Below, piece after piece: positions 8,631 through 17,548 of a DNA stretch of 64,000 nucleotides (position 1 is its first letter; the number at the start of each line of letters is the position of its first letter). The stretch is from Escherichia fergusonii ATCC 35469. GTDB taxonomy: Bacteria; Pseudomonadota; Gammaproteobacteria; Enterobacterales; Enterobacteriaceae. The position numbers were made by a program, and so were the translations under genes. The DNA lies in the NCBI RefSeq assembly GCF_000026225.1, contig NC_011740.1:2480001-2544000 (forward strand), given 5' to 3'. The notes beneath the pieces were generated by a model. It saw nothing but the letters and a program-made list of their open reading frames with translations. It made no database searches and had not been told where the DNA came from.

Positions 8631-9069
8631 TAACAATACCGCCCTAAAGAAAGCTGGCCTGAAAGTAACGCTTCCTCGTTTAAAAATCCTGGAAGTTCTT
8701 CAGGAGCCGGACAACCATCACGTCAGTGCGGAAGATTTATACAAACGTCTGATCGATATGGGTGAAGAAATTGGTCTGGCTACGGTTTATCGCGTACTGA
8801 ACCAGTTTGACGACGCTGGTATCGTCACCCGCCACAATTTTGAAGGCGGTAAATCCGTATTTGAACTGACACAGCAACATCACCACGATCACCTGATCTG
8901 CCTCGACTGCGGTAAGGTTATCGAATTTAGTGATGATTCCATCGAAGCGCGTCAGCGTGAAATCGCCGCAAAACATGGCATTCGGCTGACTAACCATAGT
9001 CTCTATCTTTACGGCCACTGTGCCGAAGGCGATTGCCGCGAAGATGAGCACGCACACGAAGGCAAATAA
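8623..9069 (+). CDS. fur: Ferric uptake regulator Fur
   Basis: Iron-responsive global repressor of 148 residues. The N-terminal winged helix (about 1-82) includes the recognition helix around Gly-Leu-Ala-Thr-Val-Tyr-Arg. The C-terminal dimerisation domain has the metal cluster His-His-His-Asp-His and the structural-zinc pair in Cys-Leu-Asp-Cys (Cys93, Cys96). The tail has the usual Cys and His residues. Its start overlaps uof, giving coupled translation. It is preceded by a Fur box and followed by a good terminator. Confidence 0.98.
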   Translation: MTDNNTALKKAGLKVTLPRLKILEVLQEPDNHHVSAEDLYKRLIDMGEEIGLATVYRVLNQFDDAGIVTRHNFEGGKSVFELTQQHHHDHLICLDCGKVIEFSDDSIEARQREIAAKHGIRLTNHSLYLYGHCAEGDCREDEHAHEGK

Positions 9070-9084
9070 GCCCGCCTGAACGAG

Positions 9085-9113
9085 AAAAGCCAACCTGCGG
9101 GTTGGCTTTTTTA
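9085..9113 (+). terminator. fur terminator
   Basis: The stem GCCAAC/GTTGGC with a short GC-rich loop is preceded by AAAA and followed by six T residues, 15 bases after the fur stop. Confidence 0.85.
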
Positions 9114-9152
9114 TACAAGGGACATAAGAAAAGCGAGAGTTACAGCTCTCAC

Positions 9153-9479
9153 TTATTTGTTATTGCTGCGAATTTCCTGCCAGACCTTATCACAATCGGT
9201 TTTCACCGCCTGGTCATTACCGGTTTGCGTTGCCTGAATGCACTGCTGATAATCCAGCACACGGACACTTTCCTGCTCGGCAAATTGCTGATGTTGTTTC
9301 TCTTTCTTCAGCACGTTTAACACGCTCTGACAGGCTTCAATTTTTTCCGGCGAACCTTGCGCGGTGTTGATACAGGCGCTGTAAGCTTCTTTTAGACGGC
9401 TGTCTTCCTGTGACGCGGTGGATTGTGCACAAGCCACCAGCCCCGATGCCACCATGGCGATGAGAATCAGTTTTTTCAT
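9153..9479 (-). CDS. chiQ: Chitoporin-associated lipoprotein ChiQ
   Basis: A 108-residue putative outer-membrane lipoprotein, formerly YbfN. The signal peptide ends in the lipobox Leu-Val-Ala-Cys, with the lipidated Cys17. The mature part is a small helical region with conserved Cys residues. Exact function is unknown. It follows chiP by 49 bases on the same strand, so it is cotranscribed with the chitoporin and shares its control by NagC and the sRNA ChiX. Confidence 0.93.
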   Translation of the reverse strand: MKKLILIAMVASGLVACAQSTASQEDSRLKEAYSACINTAQGSPEKIEACQSVLNVLKKEKQHQQFAEQESVRVLDYQQCIQATQTGNDQAVKTDCDKVWQEIRSNNK

Positions 9480-9528
9480 AGCAAACTCCTCAAATGTGCG
9501 GCAGGCACAAAACCTGCCGCGTCGGGCA

Positions 9529-10935
9529 TCAGAAGATGGTGAATGGTGCGATTACCATAAATTTCACGTCGCGCTCATCCTGGAAGATGTTACCGTAACC
9601 ACCGCCCCAGCTTGGGATGTCGGAGTGGTTGTCGTATTCGGTAAAGTGCAGTTTGAACATCGTGCCTTTAGCACGACCGTCCTGAATGGTGTAGACCGCA
9701 TCCAGGCTGTATGCAGACTCTTCAATAGTCCGGTTTTTGTCGTAGTACGCATCCGGATTGCTCTGCCAGGTAGCGGGTTTAGCATCCCATGCGTAAACGT
9801 AGGAAGCGCCGATGGCGAAGCCTGGAAGATTCCAGTTTTTCAGGTCATACATCGCACCGAAGAAGACCGCTTTTTCGCCGTTGGCGTTAAAGTCAGAACG
9901 GTTATCCCACCAGATATCCAGGCGACCGTTCGAGGAAGCGTAGGTTGGAGTCATACGTTGCAGGAAGTATCCCTGCTGGCCGTCGGCTTTAACCCAGGTG
10001 CCTTCCAGACGCAAATCCACTACGTCAGCCGCCCGGTAACCAAAGGTCAACGCTTGCAGCCAGGCGGTGCCGTCATAAAGATCGTTGACGCTGCGATCGT
10101 CAACTTTATCGCGCGTACCATAGAACTGGTAGCTGGTGGTTAACGGGCTACCGGCGATATCAAATTTGTAGCTGGCTTTGGCAAAATATTGATCGATATA
10201 CCCTTCTGCCTGACCAAATGCCGCTTCCAGTACAAAGTTATTTTTGAAGTCGTACTTCGCACCGATGGAGTGCAGATAATCAACGTTGGTGGTTTTATCG
10301 TTCTGATAAAACTCATCCATTTCCAGATGCCACGGCGCTTTATATTCGTTGGTCCACATGTAGGAGAAACTCAACGCACCAGCATCGCCGTAATCAAAAT
10401 TCGCCCCCGCTTCCGCCCCCTGATAAGTACCCGGCATAAAGCTCCAGTGCGGCGCTAACAGCGTCTGACCGGTTGGCTGAATATAACCTGCCCGCGCCCA
10501 CACCGGACCGTATTTAAATTTAGCCGCTGCTTTATACAGGCTTATACCGCTTTTATCGCCGGACCAGTCTTCGTCATAAGCTTTATTACTTTTCGAAAAC
10601 GCGATTTCGTTCGGGTGGGAGCTGTCGCCGTTTTCCGCCATTTCAATCGCCGTAAACGCGGCAATATCAAGGCCGAACATATCAGCAGCATAACCAGACT
10701 GAAAATCGAGGTTGGCATTCCAGGTGGAGTGAGAAAGGTTAGTTTTGTATTTGTCGCCGTCGGTAACGTCTTTACGGTCGCGTTCACGCTGCCAGTAATA
10801 GATACCGCCGGTTAAGGTTGAATCGTCGATGAATCCTTCGGCGCGAGCCTCCGGCATTGCCATAAAGCCCGACATTGCTGTAACACCGGCGATAGCCAGC
10901 GCCAGCGTACTACGTTTGCCACTAAACGTACGCAT
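9529..10935 (-). CDS. chiP: Chitoporin ChiP
   Basis: An outer-membrane channel of the OprD-like family, 468 residues, for uptake of chitobiose and longer chitin oligosaccharides. The signal peptide covers about residues 1-32 and ends Pro-Glu-Ala-Arg-Ala. The rest shows alternating beta-strand patterns rich in Tyr, Trp, Asp and Gly, and the protein ends in Ile-Phe, typical of outer-membrane barrels. In E. coli the mRNA is silenced by the sRNA ChiX unless chitosugars induce its decay, and NagC represses transcription. It pairs functionally with the nag genes nearby. Confidence 0.95.
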   Translation of the reverse strand: MRTFSGKRSTLALAIAGVTAMSGFMAMPEARAEGFIDDSTLTGGIYYWQRERDRKDVTDGDKYKTNLSHSTWNANLDFQSGYAADMFGLDIAAFTAIEMAENGDSSHPNEIAFSKSNKAYDEDWSGDKSGISLYKAAAKFKYGPVWARAGYIQPTGQTLLAPHWSFMPGTYQGAEAGANFDYGDAGALSFSYMWTNEYKAPWHLEMDEFYQNDKTTNVDYLHSIGAKYDFKNNFVLEAAFGQAEGYIDQYFAKASYKFDIAGSPLTTSYQFYGTRDKVDDRSVNDLYDGTAWLQALTFGYRAADVVDLRLEGTWVKADGQQGYFLQRMTPTYASSNGRLDIWWDNRSDFNANGEKAVFFGAMYDLKNWNLPGFAIGASYVYAWDAKPATWQSNPDAYYDKNRTIEESAYSLDAVYTIQDGRAKGTMFKLHFTEYDNHSDIPSWGGGYGNIFQDERDVKFMVIAPFTIF

Positions 10936-11290
10936 GGGTTAATCCTCTTTGACGTATAAATTGCTGCACCAAAGGTGAACAGCGAAAAAAAATAAAAATT
11001 AAAAAAGTAGCGTTGAGAAAAGTCTCGCTGACTACAGGAACAGACTATTTTTCGCGACGCGAATTATCAATCTCTTTCTGTAACCAGAATGTAAGAACAT
11101 GAGCAACCGCACATATTTTGATGATTTTTGTTACAAGGCTTAAGTTTGCAGTTGAAAGGCTTGCAGAAGAATAAAAGCGTGAATTTCCAGCAAGATGAAA
11201 ACGGTTACATTTTATTTAATTATGGTTTGTGATTTTAAATTTGTTCTATGGATAAATTGCGAAGCGGAATTAATTCGCGAAGAAAAGCAG
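10936..11290 (-). promoter_or_regulatory. chiPQ upstream region
   Basis: About 355 bases without a supported gene, AT-rich and on the 5' side of chiP. The leader next to the chiP start (GAGGATTAACCC on the minus strand) is where ChiX pairing with the ribosome binding site is expected. The palindromic GAATTAATTC/TTCGCGAA stretch near 11266-11281 resembles NagC operator sequences, but I cannot define the site or promoter firmly. A small plus-strand opening here (11195-11434) runs into repeats and is not credible. Confidence 0.45.
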
Positions 11291-11318
11291 AAAAAAACGC
11301 CGCAGAGCGCGGCGTTTT
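11291..11318 (-). terminator. glnS terminator
   Basis: The stem AACGCCGC/GCGGCGTT, read on the minus strand, is followed by seven T residues. It lies downstream of glnS, beyond a REP element. Confidence 0.8.
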
Positions 11319-11338
11319 GGATTGTTTGCATGTTTCAT

Positions 11339-11371
11339 GCCGGATGCGGCGTAAACGCCTCACCCGGCCTG
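11339..11371. repeat. REP element
   Basis: GCCGGATGCGGCGTAAACGC followed by CTCACCCGGCCTGG fits the REP palindrome consensus. It sits between the glnS stop and its terminator. Confidence 0.7.
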
Positions 11372-11384
11372 GTAGAACTTAAAA

Positions 11385-13049
11385 TTACTCGCCTACTTTC
11401 GCCCAGGTATCACGCAGCCCAACGGTGCGGTTAAATACCGGTTTTTCCGCCGTAGAATGGCGGCTATCGAGGCAGAAATAACCTTCACGCTCAAACTGGA
11501 ATGCTTTACCCGCTACCGCGTCTTTCAGCGACGGTTCAGCAAAGCCCTGTTTGATCACCAACGATTCCGGGTTAATCACCGACAGGAAATCATCCGCAGC
11601 ACCTGGGTTCGGCACGCTGAACAGACGATCGTACAGACGAATTTCTACCGGCAGCGCATGTGCCGCGCTCACCCAGTGAATAACACCTTTGACTTTACGA
11701 CCATCTGCCGGATCTTTGCTTAAGGTGTCAGCATCATAAGTACAGAAGATAGTGGTGATATTGCCTTCGGCATCTTTCTCCACGCGTTCAGCCTTAATGA
11801 CGTAAGCATTACGCAGACGCACTTCTTTACCCAGCACCAGACGTTTGTACTGCTTGTTAGCTTCTTCGCGGAAATCAGCGCGATCGATCCAAATCTCACC
11901 GCTGAATGGCACCTGACGGCTGCCCATTTCAGGTTTGTTCGGATGGTTCGGCATGGTGACCATTTCGCCTTCGCCCTGATAGTTTTCGATAACCAGTTTC
12001 ACCGGATCGATAACCGCCATTGCGCGCGGAGCATTTTCATTGAGATCTTCACGGATGCAGGATTCCAGCGACGCCATCTCAATGGTGTTGTCCTGCTTGG
12101 TCACGCCAATGCGTTTGCAGAACTCACGAATAGAAGCCGCCGTGTAACCACGACGACGCAGACCGGAAATGGTCGGCATACGCGGATCATCCCAGCCTTC
12201 AACGTGCTTGTCGGTCACCAGCAGGTTCAGCTTACGCTTGGACATCACGGTGTATTCCAGATTCAGGCGCGAGAATTCGTACTGGCGCGGATGAACAGGA
12301 ATGGTGATGTTGTCCAGTACCCAGTCATACAGACGACGGTTATCCTGGAACTCCAGCGTACACAGAGAGTGTGTAATACCTTCCAGCGCATCGCTGATGC
12401 AGTGGGTGAAGTCGTACATCGGGTAGATGCACCACTTGTTGCCAGTCTGGTGGTGTTCAGCAAATTTAATGCGGTACAGCACCGGATCGCGCATTACGAT
12501 AAATGGCGACGCCATGTCGATTTTCGCACGCAGGCAGGCTTTACCTTCTTCAAAACCACCGGTACGCATTTTTTCGAACAGCGCCAGGTTCTCTTCAACG
12601 CTGCGGTCGCGGTACGGGCTGTTTTTACCCGGCTGCGTCAGGGTGCCGCGGTATTCGCGGATCTGTTCCGGTGTCAGTTCATCAACGTACGCCAGGCCTT
12701 TATTGATCAGTTCGATCGCATAGGCGTGGAGCTGATCAAAATAATCGGAGGAGTAACGGACGTTACCAGACCAGTGAAAACCTAACCACTCAACGTCGTT
12801 TTTGATCGACTCAACATACTCGATATCTTCTTTTACCGGGTTAGTGTCGTCGAAACGCAGGTTGCACTGGCCTTTATAGTCCTGGGCGATCCCGAAGTTC
12901 AGGCAGATAGATTTCGCATGGCCAATATGCAGATAGCCATTCGGCTCCGGCGGGAAACGGGTGTGTACTGTGGTGTGCTTACCACTGGCCAGATCTTCAT
13001 CGATGATCTGACGAATAAAGTTAGTCGGGCGGGCTTCTGCCTCACTCAT
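11385..13049 (-). CDS. glnS: Glutaminyl-tRNA synthetase
   Basis: Class I synthetase of 554 residues that charges tRNA-Gln, monomeric and cytoplasmic. The HIGH motif is His-Ile-Gly-His in Pro-Asn-Gly-Tyr-Leu-His-Ile-Gly-His-Ala (about residue 40), and the KMSKS equivalent is Val-Met-Ser-Lys-Arg-Lys-Leu (about 270). The C-terminal half is the double beta-barrel that reads the anticodon. The start at 13049 has GAGGAA upstream. Its substrates glnU, glnW, glnV and glnX are encoded about 9 kb away in this window. It is downstream of nagE on the same strand but separated by a terminator. Confidence 0.98.
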   Translation of the reverse strand: MSEAEARPTNFIRQIIDEDLASGKHTTVHTRFPPEPNGYLHIGHAKSICLNFGIAQDYKGQCNLRFDDTNPVKEDIEYVESIKNDVEWLGFHWSGNVRYSSDYFDQLHAYAIELINKGLAYVDELTPEQIREYRGTLTQPGKNSPYRDRSVEENLALFEKMRTGGFEEGKACLRAKIDMASPFIVMRDPVLYRIKFAEHHQTGNKWCIYPMYDFTHCISDALEGITHSLCTLEFQDNRRLYDWVLDNITIPVHPRQYEFSRLNLEYTVMSKRKLNLLVTDKHVEGWDDPRMPTISGLRRRGYTAASIREFCKRIGVTKQDNTIEMASLESCIREDLNENAPRAMAVIDPVKLVIENYQGEGEMVTMPNHPNKPEMGSRQVPFSGEIWIDRADFREEANKQYKRLVLGKEVRLRNAYVIKAERVEKDAEGNITTIFCTYDADTLSKDPADGRKVKGVIHWVSAAHALPVEIRLYDRLFSVPNPGAADDFLSVINPESLVIKQGFAEPSLKDAVAGKAFQFEREGYFCLDSRHSTAEKPVFNRTVGLRDTWAKVGE

Positions 13050-13171
13050 CGCGGATTCCTCAAAGCGTAAACAACGTATAACGGCGTATGATCTTATAAG
13101 CGGGACAGGCTGACAACTGTTAGTTAGAGAAAATCGAAAAACTCACTGCGATTATGGGGATGAATGATGAA

Positions 13172-13204
13172 AAAAAAAGCGGCAGAGAAGATCTCCACCG
13201 CTTG
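13172..13204 (-). terminator. nagE terminator
   Basis: On the minus strand, AAGCGG pairs with CCGCTT around an inner GGAGA/TCTCC, and a run of eight or nine T residues follows. It lies 48 bases beyond the nagE stop. Confidence 0.75.
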
Positions 13205-13213
13205 TCATTGTTG

Positions 13214-13237
13214 GATGCGACGCTCATGCGTCGCATC
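13214..13237. repeat. REP-like perfect palindrome
   Basis: A 10-bp perfect stem GATGCGACGC/GCGTCGCATC with a four-base loop lies between nagE and its terminator. This is a REP-type extragenic palindrome and may protect the nagE mRNA 3' end. Confidence 0.65.
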
Positions 13238-13251
13238 AGGCATAAAGAAGA

Positions 13252-15198
13252 TTACTTTTTGATTTCATACAGCGGCGTTTGACCCGCCACGACATGGCCC
13301 TGAGCTTTAATGATCAAGCCGCTGAAATCGTCGATATTGCTGCAAACCACCGGGCTAATCATCGAGCGGGCGTTAGCGTTCAGGTAATCCAGATCCATTT
13401 CCAGAATCGGTTGCCCTGCGCTTACCTGCGCGCCCTCTTCCACCAGACGTTTAAAGCCTTTACCTTCCAGCGCTACGGTGTCGATACCCATATGGACGAC
13501 GATCTCCGCGCCTTTTTCGGTTTCCAGGCAGAACGCGTGGTTGGTATTGAAGATTTTCACGATTGTCCCTGCGGCTGGTGATACGACGATTTTATCCGTC
13601 GGTTTCACCGCCACACCGTCACCCACCGCTTTGCTGGCAAATGCTTCGTCAGGAACCTGATCCAGCGCCACAACATCACCGGTAATCGGCGATACCAACT
13701 CCGCGACAGACACCGCGTTTGGTACGGCCTGCGGTTTTGCTACAGGCGTGGTAGTTGCTGGAGTTGCTTCAGCTGACGCTGCTGCTACCGGACCACGGGC
13801 AACGACTTTCTTCATCGCATCGCCGATGGATTCCGCTTTCGCGCCGACAATCACCTGAATGGTTTGTTTGTTCAGTTTTACCACCCCAGAAGCACCAAGG
13901 CGTTTACACATCGTATCGTTAACGCGGGCAGAGTCAGCCACGGTCAGACGCAGACGGGTGATACAGGCGTCAATCGCTTTCAGGTTGTCAGTGCCGCCAA
14001 CCGCAGCAATATAGTTGGTCGCCAGTTGATTGAGACCTTCTTCAGTGTTGCTGTTGGCTTCTTCAGTAACGATCTCGTCTTCTTTATCTTCACGACCCGG
14101 CGTTTTCAGGTTGAACATACGGATAACCGCACTGAACACCAGGAAGTAGATAACGAAGAAGATAACGCCCATCACCAGCAGCATCCAGACGTTCTGGCTG
14201 GCGGCCGGCAGGTTATACATCAACGCGTAGTCGATAGCCCCCGCAGAGAAGGAGAAGCCCGCGTGGATACCCAGCAGCGTTGCCACAAACAGGCTGATAC
14301 CGGTCAGCAGTGCGTGCAGGAGGTACAGCAGCGGCGCAAGGAACATGAACAGGAATTCCAGCGGCTCAGTCACACCGGTCAGGAACGCAGTAACAGCAAC
14401 AGAAAGCAGCATACCGCCAACCATCGGACGACGCTCTTTCGGTGCTGCGAAGTACATCGCCAGCGCCGCGCCCGGCAGACCGAACATCATAATCGGGAAG
14501 AAGCCGGACATGAACATCCCTGCCGTGCCGTCACCGGCATAGAAGCGGTTGATGTCGCCGTGGAAAACCGTACCCGCCGCGTTGGTGAATTCACCAATCT
14601 GGAACCAGGCGATGGTGTTCAGTACCTGATGCAGACCGGTTGGGATCAGCAGACGGTTGATGAAACCAAAGATACCGGAACCCAGCGCGCCCGCAGAAAC
14701 GATCCATTCGCCGCCTGCATGGATAGCGTGCTGTACCGGTGGCCAGACGTAACCAAAAATGGCCGCCAGCACCAGGCAGAAGAAGCCGGTGGCGATCGGC
14801 ACAAAACGTTTGCCGCCAAAGAAACTCAGAAAGTCCGGCAGTTTAATATCGGACCAACGGTTATAGGCTACGCCACCCACCAGACCGGTAATGATACCCG
14901 CCAGTACACCCATGTTAATTTCTGGGTTGATGGTCACCATCGCTTTGGTTAACACAAAGTAACCTACCGCACCCGCCAGTGCCGCCGCACCTGCACTGTC
15001 TTTCGACCAGCTGGATGCCACACCGATGGCGAAGATGAGCGCAAGGTTGTCAAAAATCGCACCGCCCGCCTGGGCAATAAACGCAACGTTAAGTAAATCT
15101 GGCTGACCGAATCGCAGCAACAGCGCCGCCACCGGCAGCACCGCGATAGGGAGCTGTAACGCCCTACCGAGTCGCTGGAAAAAACCTAAAATATTCAT
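13252..15198 (-). CDS. nagE: N-acetylglucosamine PTS permease NagE (EIICBA)
   Basis: Takes up N-acetylglucosamine and phosphorylates it to GlcNAc-6-P using PEP via HPr. The 648 residues are ordered EIIC (membrane, about 1-370), EIIB (about 390-480, phospho-Cys in Ile-Asp-Ala-Cys-Ile-Thr-Arg) and EIIA (about 500-648, active His in Val-Val-His-Met-Gly). The linker before EIIA is rich in Ala, Pro and Thr. The start at 15198 (Met-Asn-Ile-Leu) gives the standard length; eight upstream in-frame codons are disregarded. It is divergent from nagB and repressed by NagC through a shared DNA loop. Confidence 0.98.
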   Translation of the reverse strand: MNILGFFQRLGRALQLPIAVLPVAALLLRFGQPDLLNVAFIAQAGGAIFDNLALIFAIGVASSWSKDSAGAAALAGAVGYFVLTKAMVTINPEINMGVLAGIITGLVGGVAYNRWSDIKLPDFLSFFGGKRFVPIATGFFCLVLAAIFGYVWPPVQHAIHAGGEWIVSAGALGSGIFGFINRLLIPTGLHQVLNTIAWFQIGEFTNAAGTVFHGDINRFYAGDGTAGMFMSGFFPIMMFGLPGAALAMYFAAPKERRPMVGGMLLSVAVTAFLTGVTEPLEFLFMFLAPLLYLLHALLTGISLFVATLLGIHAGFSFSAGAIDYALMYNLPAASQNVWMLLVMGVIFFVIYFLVFSAVIRMFNLKTPGREDKEDEIVTEEANSNTEEGLNQLATNYIAAVGGTDNLKAIDACITRLRLTVADSARVNDTMCKRLGASGVVKLNKQTIQVIVGAKAESIGDAMKKVVARGPVAAASAEATPATTTPVAKPQAVPNAVSVAELVSPITGDVVALDQVPDEAFASKAVGDGVAVKPTDKIVVSPAAGTIVKIFNTNHAFCLETEKGAEIVVHMGIDTVALEGKGFKRLVEEGAQVSAGQPILEMDLDYLNANARSMISPVVCSNIDDFSGLIIKAQGHVVAGQTPLYEIKK

Positions 15199-15319
15199 CT
15201 TATTCCCCCTACGAGAACCCAATTTGGCTCGTTTAAAGCCGTATTTTTATTTTGCTGCAAATTGTACTGCCGATGTTCTGTAATCAAATTGTTAGATCAT
15301 CTGCTACAGAGTGTGTGAA

Positions 15320-15343
15320 AATTTAATTCGTATCGCAAATTAA
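15320..15343. promoter_or_regulatory. NagC operator (nagE side)
   Basis: AATTTAATTCGTATCGCAAATTAA is the high-affinity NagC site reported between nagE and nagB in E. coli. It lies about 120 bases upstream of nagE. NagC bound here and at the nagB-side site loops the DNA and represses both directions. Confidence 0.8.
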
Positions 15344-15355
15344 ACGCGTGTCTTT

Positions 15356-15371
15356 TGTGAGTTTTGTCACC
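15356..15371. promoter_or_regulatory. CRP site between nagE and nagB
   Basis: TGTGA, six bases, TCACC matches the CRP consensus closely. It lies between the two NagC operators, as in the known nag control region, where CRP activates both promoters and helps looping. Confidence 0.8.
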
Positions 15372-15416
15372 AAATATCGTTATCATCACTGCCTTTTACT
15401 GGCTAAACCAGAAAAC

Positions 15417-15440
15417 TTATTTTATCATTCAAAAAATCAG
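15417..15440. promoter_or_regulatory. NagC operator (nagB side)
   Basis: TTATTTTATCATTCAAAAAATCAG corresponds to the E. coli NagC operator in front of nagB, about 74 bases downstream of the nagE-side site. It lies 90 bases before the nagB start. Confidence 0.75.
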
Positions 15441-15530
15441 GTCGGATTGACGCCTGTCTGCGCAAATCCAGGTTACGCTTAAAGATGCCTAATCCGCCAA
15501 CGGCTTACATTTTACTTACTGAGGTGAATA

Positions 15531-16331
15531 ATGAGACTGATCCCCCTGACTACCGCTGAACAGGTCGGCAAATGGGCTGCTCGCCATATCGTCAATCGTA
15601 TCAATGCGTTCAAACCGACTGCCGATCGTCCGTTTGTTCTGGGCCTGCCGACTGGCGGCACGCCGATGACCACCTATAAAGCGTTAGTCGAAATGCATAA
15701 AGCAGGCCAGGTCAGCTTTAAGCACGTTGTCACCTTCAACATGGACGAATATGTCGGTCTGCCGAAAGAGCATCCGGAAAGCTACTACAGCTTTATGCAC
15801 CGTAACTTCTTCGATCACGTTGATATTCCAGCAGAAAACATCAATCTTCTCAACGGCAACGCCCCGGATATCGACGCCGAGTGCCGCCAGTATGAAGAAA
15901 AAATCCGTTCTTACGGAAAAATCCATCTGTTTATGGGCGGTGTAGGTAACGACGGTCATATTGCATTTAACGAACCAGCGTCTTCTCTGGCTTCTCGTAC
16001 TCGTATCAAAACCCTGACTCATGACACTCGCGTCGCGAACTCTCGTTTCTTTGATAACGATGTCAATCAAGTGCCAAAATATGCCCTGACTGTCGGTGTT
16101 GGTACATTGCTGGATGCCGAAGAAGTGATGATTCTGGTGCTGGGTAGCCAGAAAGCACTGGCGCTGCAAGCCGCAGTTGAAGGTTGCGTGAACCACATGT
16201 GGACCATCAGCTGTCTGCAACTGCATCCAAAAGCCATCATGGTGTGCGATGAACCTTCCACCATGGAGCTGAAAGTTAAGACTTTAAGATATTTCAATGA
16301 GTTAGAAGCAGAAAATATCAAAGGTCTGTAA
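15531..16331 (+). CDS. nagB: Glucosamine-6-phosphate deaminase
   Basis: Converts glucosamine-6-phosphate to fructose-6-phosphate and ammonia, the last step of amino-sugar breakdown. The 266 residues form the usual hexameric, GlcNAc-6-P-activated enzyme. The substrate-phosphate loop is Gly-Leu-Pro-Thr-Gly-Gly-Thr-Pro (about 39-46), the catalytic Asp72 lies in Asn-Met-Asp-Glu-Tyr, and His143 lies in Asp-Gly-His-Ile-Ala. It is the first gene of nagBACD, with GAGGTG just before the start. Confidence 0.98.
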
Positions 16332-16341
16332 TTGTTATCCC

Positions 16342-16376
16342 TGCCCTGACACCTTGCTCAGGGCAATATTTTTTTT
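16342..16376 (+). terminator. Intercistronic terminator-like hairpin, nagB-nagA
   Basis: The stem TGCCCTGA/TCAGGGCA is followed by AATATTTTTTTT, the form of an intrinsic terminator inside the operon. It probably lowers transcription of nagACD relative to nagB. Operon continuity is inferred from order and known biology. Confidence 0.65.
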
Positions 16377-16391
16377 AAATCGGGGGTCAGA

Positions 16392-17540
16392 ATGTATGCA
16401 TTAACCCAGGGCCGGATCTTTACCGGTCACGAATTTCTTGATGACCACGCGGTTGTAATCGCTGATGGCCTGATTAAAAGCCTCTGTCCGGTAGAGGAAC
16501 TGCCGCCAGAGGTTGAACAACGTTCACTGAACGGGGTCATTCTCTCCCCCGGTTTTATCGATGTGCAATTAAACGGCTGTGGCGGCGTGCAGTTTAACGA
16601 TACCGCAGAGGCGGTCAGCGTGGAAACGCTGGAAATCATGCAGAAAGCCAATGAGAAATCGGGCTGCACCAACTATCTGCCGACGCTTATCACTACCAGC
16701 GATGAACTGATGAAACAGGGCGTGCGCGTAATGCGCGAGTACCTGGCAAAACATCCGAATCAGGCGTTAGGTCTGCATCTGGAAGGTCCGTGGCTGAATC
16801 TGGTAAAAAAAGGCACCCATAATCCGAATTTTGTGCGTAAGCCTGATGCCGCGCTGGTCGATTTCCTGTGTGAGAACGCCGACGTCATTACCAAAGTGAC
16901 CCTGGCACCGGAAATGGTTCCTGCGGAAGTGATCAGCAAACTGGCAAATGCCGGGATTGTGGTTTCTGCCGGTCACTCCAACGCGACGTTGAAAGAAGCA
17001 AAAGCCGGTTTCCGCGCGGGGATTACCTTTGCCACCCATCTGTACAACGCGATGCCGTATATTACCGGTCGTGAACCGGGCCTGGCGGGCGCTATCCTCG
17101 ACGAAGCCGACATTTATTGCGGTATTATCGCTGATGGCCTGCATGTTGATTACGCCAACATTCGTAACGCTAAACGTCTGAAAGGCGACAAACTGTGTCT
17201 GGTTACCGATGCCACCGCGCCAGCAGGTGCCAACATTGAACAGTTCATTTTTGCGGGTAAAACAATATACTACCGTAACGGACTTTGTGTGGATGAGAAT
17301 GGTACGTTAAGCGGTTCATCCTTAACCATGATTGAAGGCGTGCGTAATCTGGTCGAACATTGCGGTATCGCACTGGATGAAGTGCTGCGTATGGCGACGC
17401 TCTATCCGGCGCGTGCGATTGGCGTTGAAAAACGTCTCGGCACGCTCGCCGCTGGTAAAGTAGCCAACCTGACTGCATTCACACCTGATTTTAAAATCAC
17501 CAGGACCATCGTTAACGGTAACGAGGTCGTAACTCAATAA
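16392..17540 (+). CDS. nagA: N-acetylglucosamine-6-phosphate deacetylase
   Basis: Removes acetate from GlcNAc-6-phosphate to give glucosamine-6-phosphate, the substrate of NagB. Its substrate is also the NagC inducer, so this enzyme sets regulon induction. The 382-residue amidohydrolase barrel shows metal or catalytic positions in Leu-His-Leu-Glu-Gly-Pro (Glu about 131), Ser-Ala-Gly-His-Ser (His about 195), Ala-Thr-His-Leu-Tyr-Asn-Ala (His about 216) and Val-Thr-Asp-Ala (Asp about 273). It sits between nagB and nagC. Confidence 0.98.
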   Translation: MYALTQGRIFTGHEFLDDHAVVIADGLIKSLCPVEELPPEVEQRSLNGVILSPGFIDVQLNGCGGVQFNDTAEAVSVETLEIMQKANEKSGCTNYLPTLITTSDELMKQGVRVMREYLAKHPNQALGLHLEGPWLNLVKKGTHNPNFVRKPDAALVDFLCENADVITKVTLAPEMVPAEVISKLANAGIVVSAGHSNATLKEAKAGFRAGITFATHLYNAMPYITGREPGLAGAILDEADIYCGIIADGLHVDYANIRNAKRLKGDKLCLVTDATAPAGANIEQFIFAGKTIYYRNGLCVDENGTLSGSSLTMIEGVRNLVEHCGIALDEVLRMATLYPARAIGVEKRLGTLAAGKVANLTAFTPDFKITRTIVNGNEVVTQ

Positions 17541-17548
17541 GAGAAAGT

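Noticed and set aside
11195..11434. 79-codon plus-strand frame between chiP and glnS
   Set aside because: It runs through a terminator and a REP element and into antisense glnS; not a credible gene.
13864..14952. 362-codon open frame opposite nagE
   Set aside because: It is antisense to the conserved NagE membrane domain and rich in His, Gln, Arg and Thr, as shadows of membrane genes are. It has no ribosome site or family resemblance.
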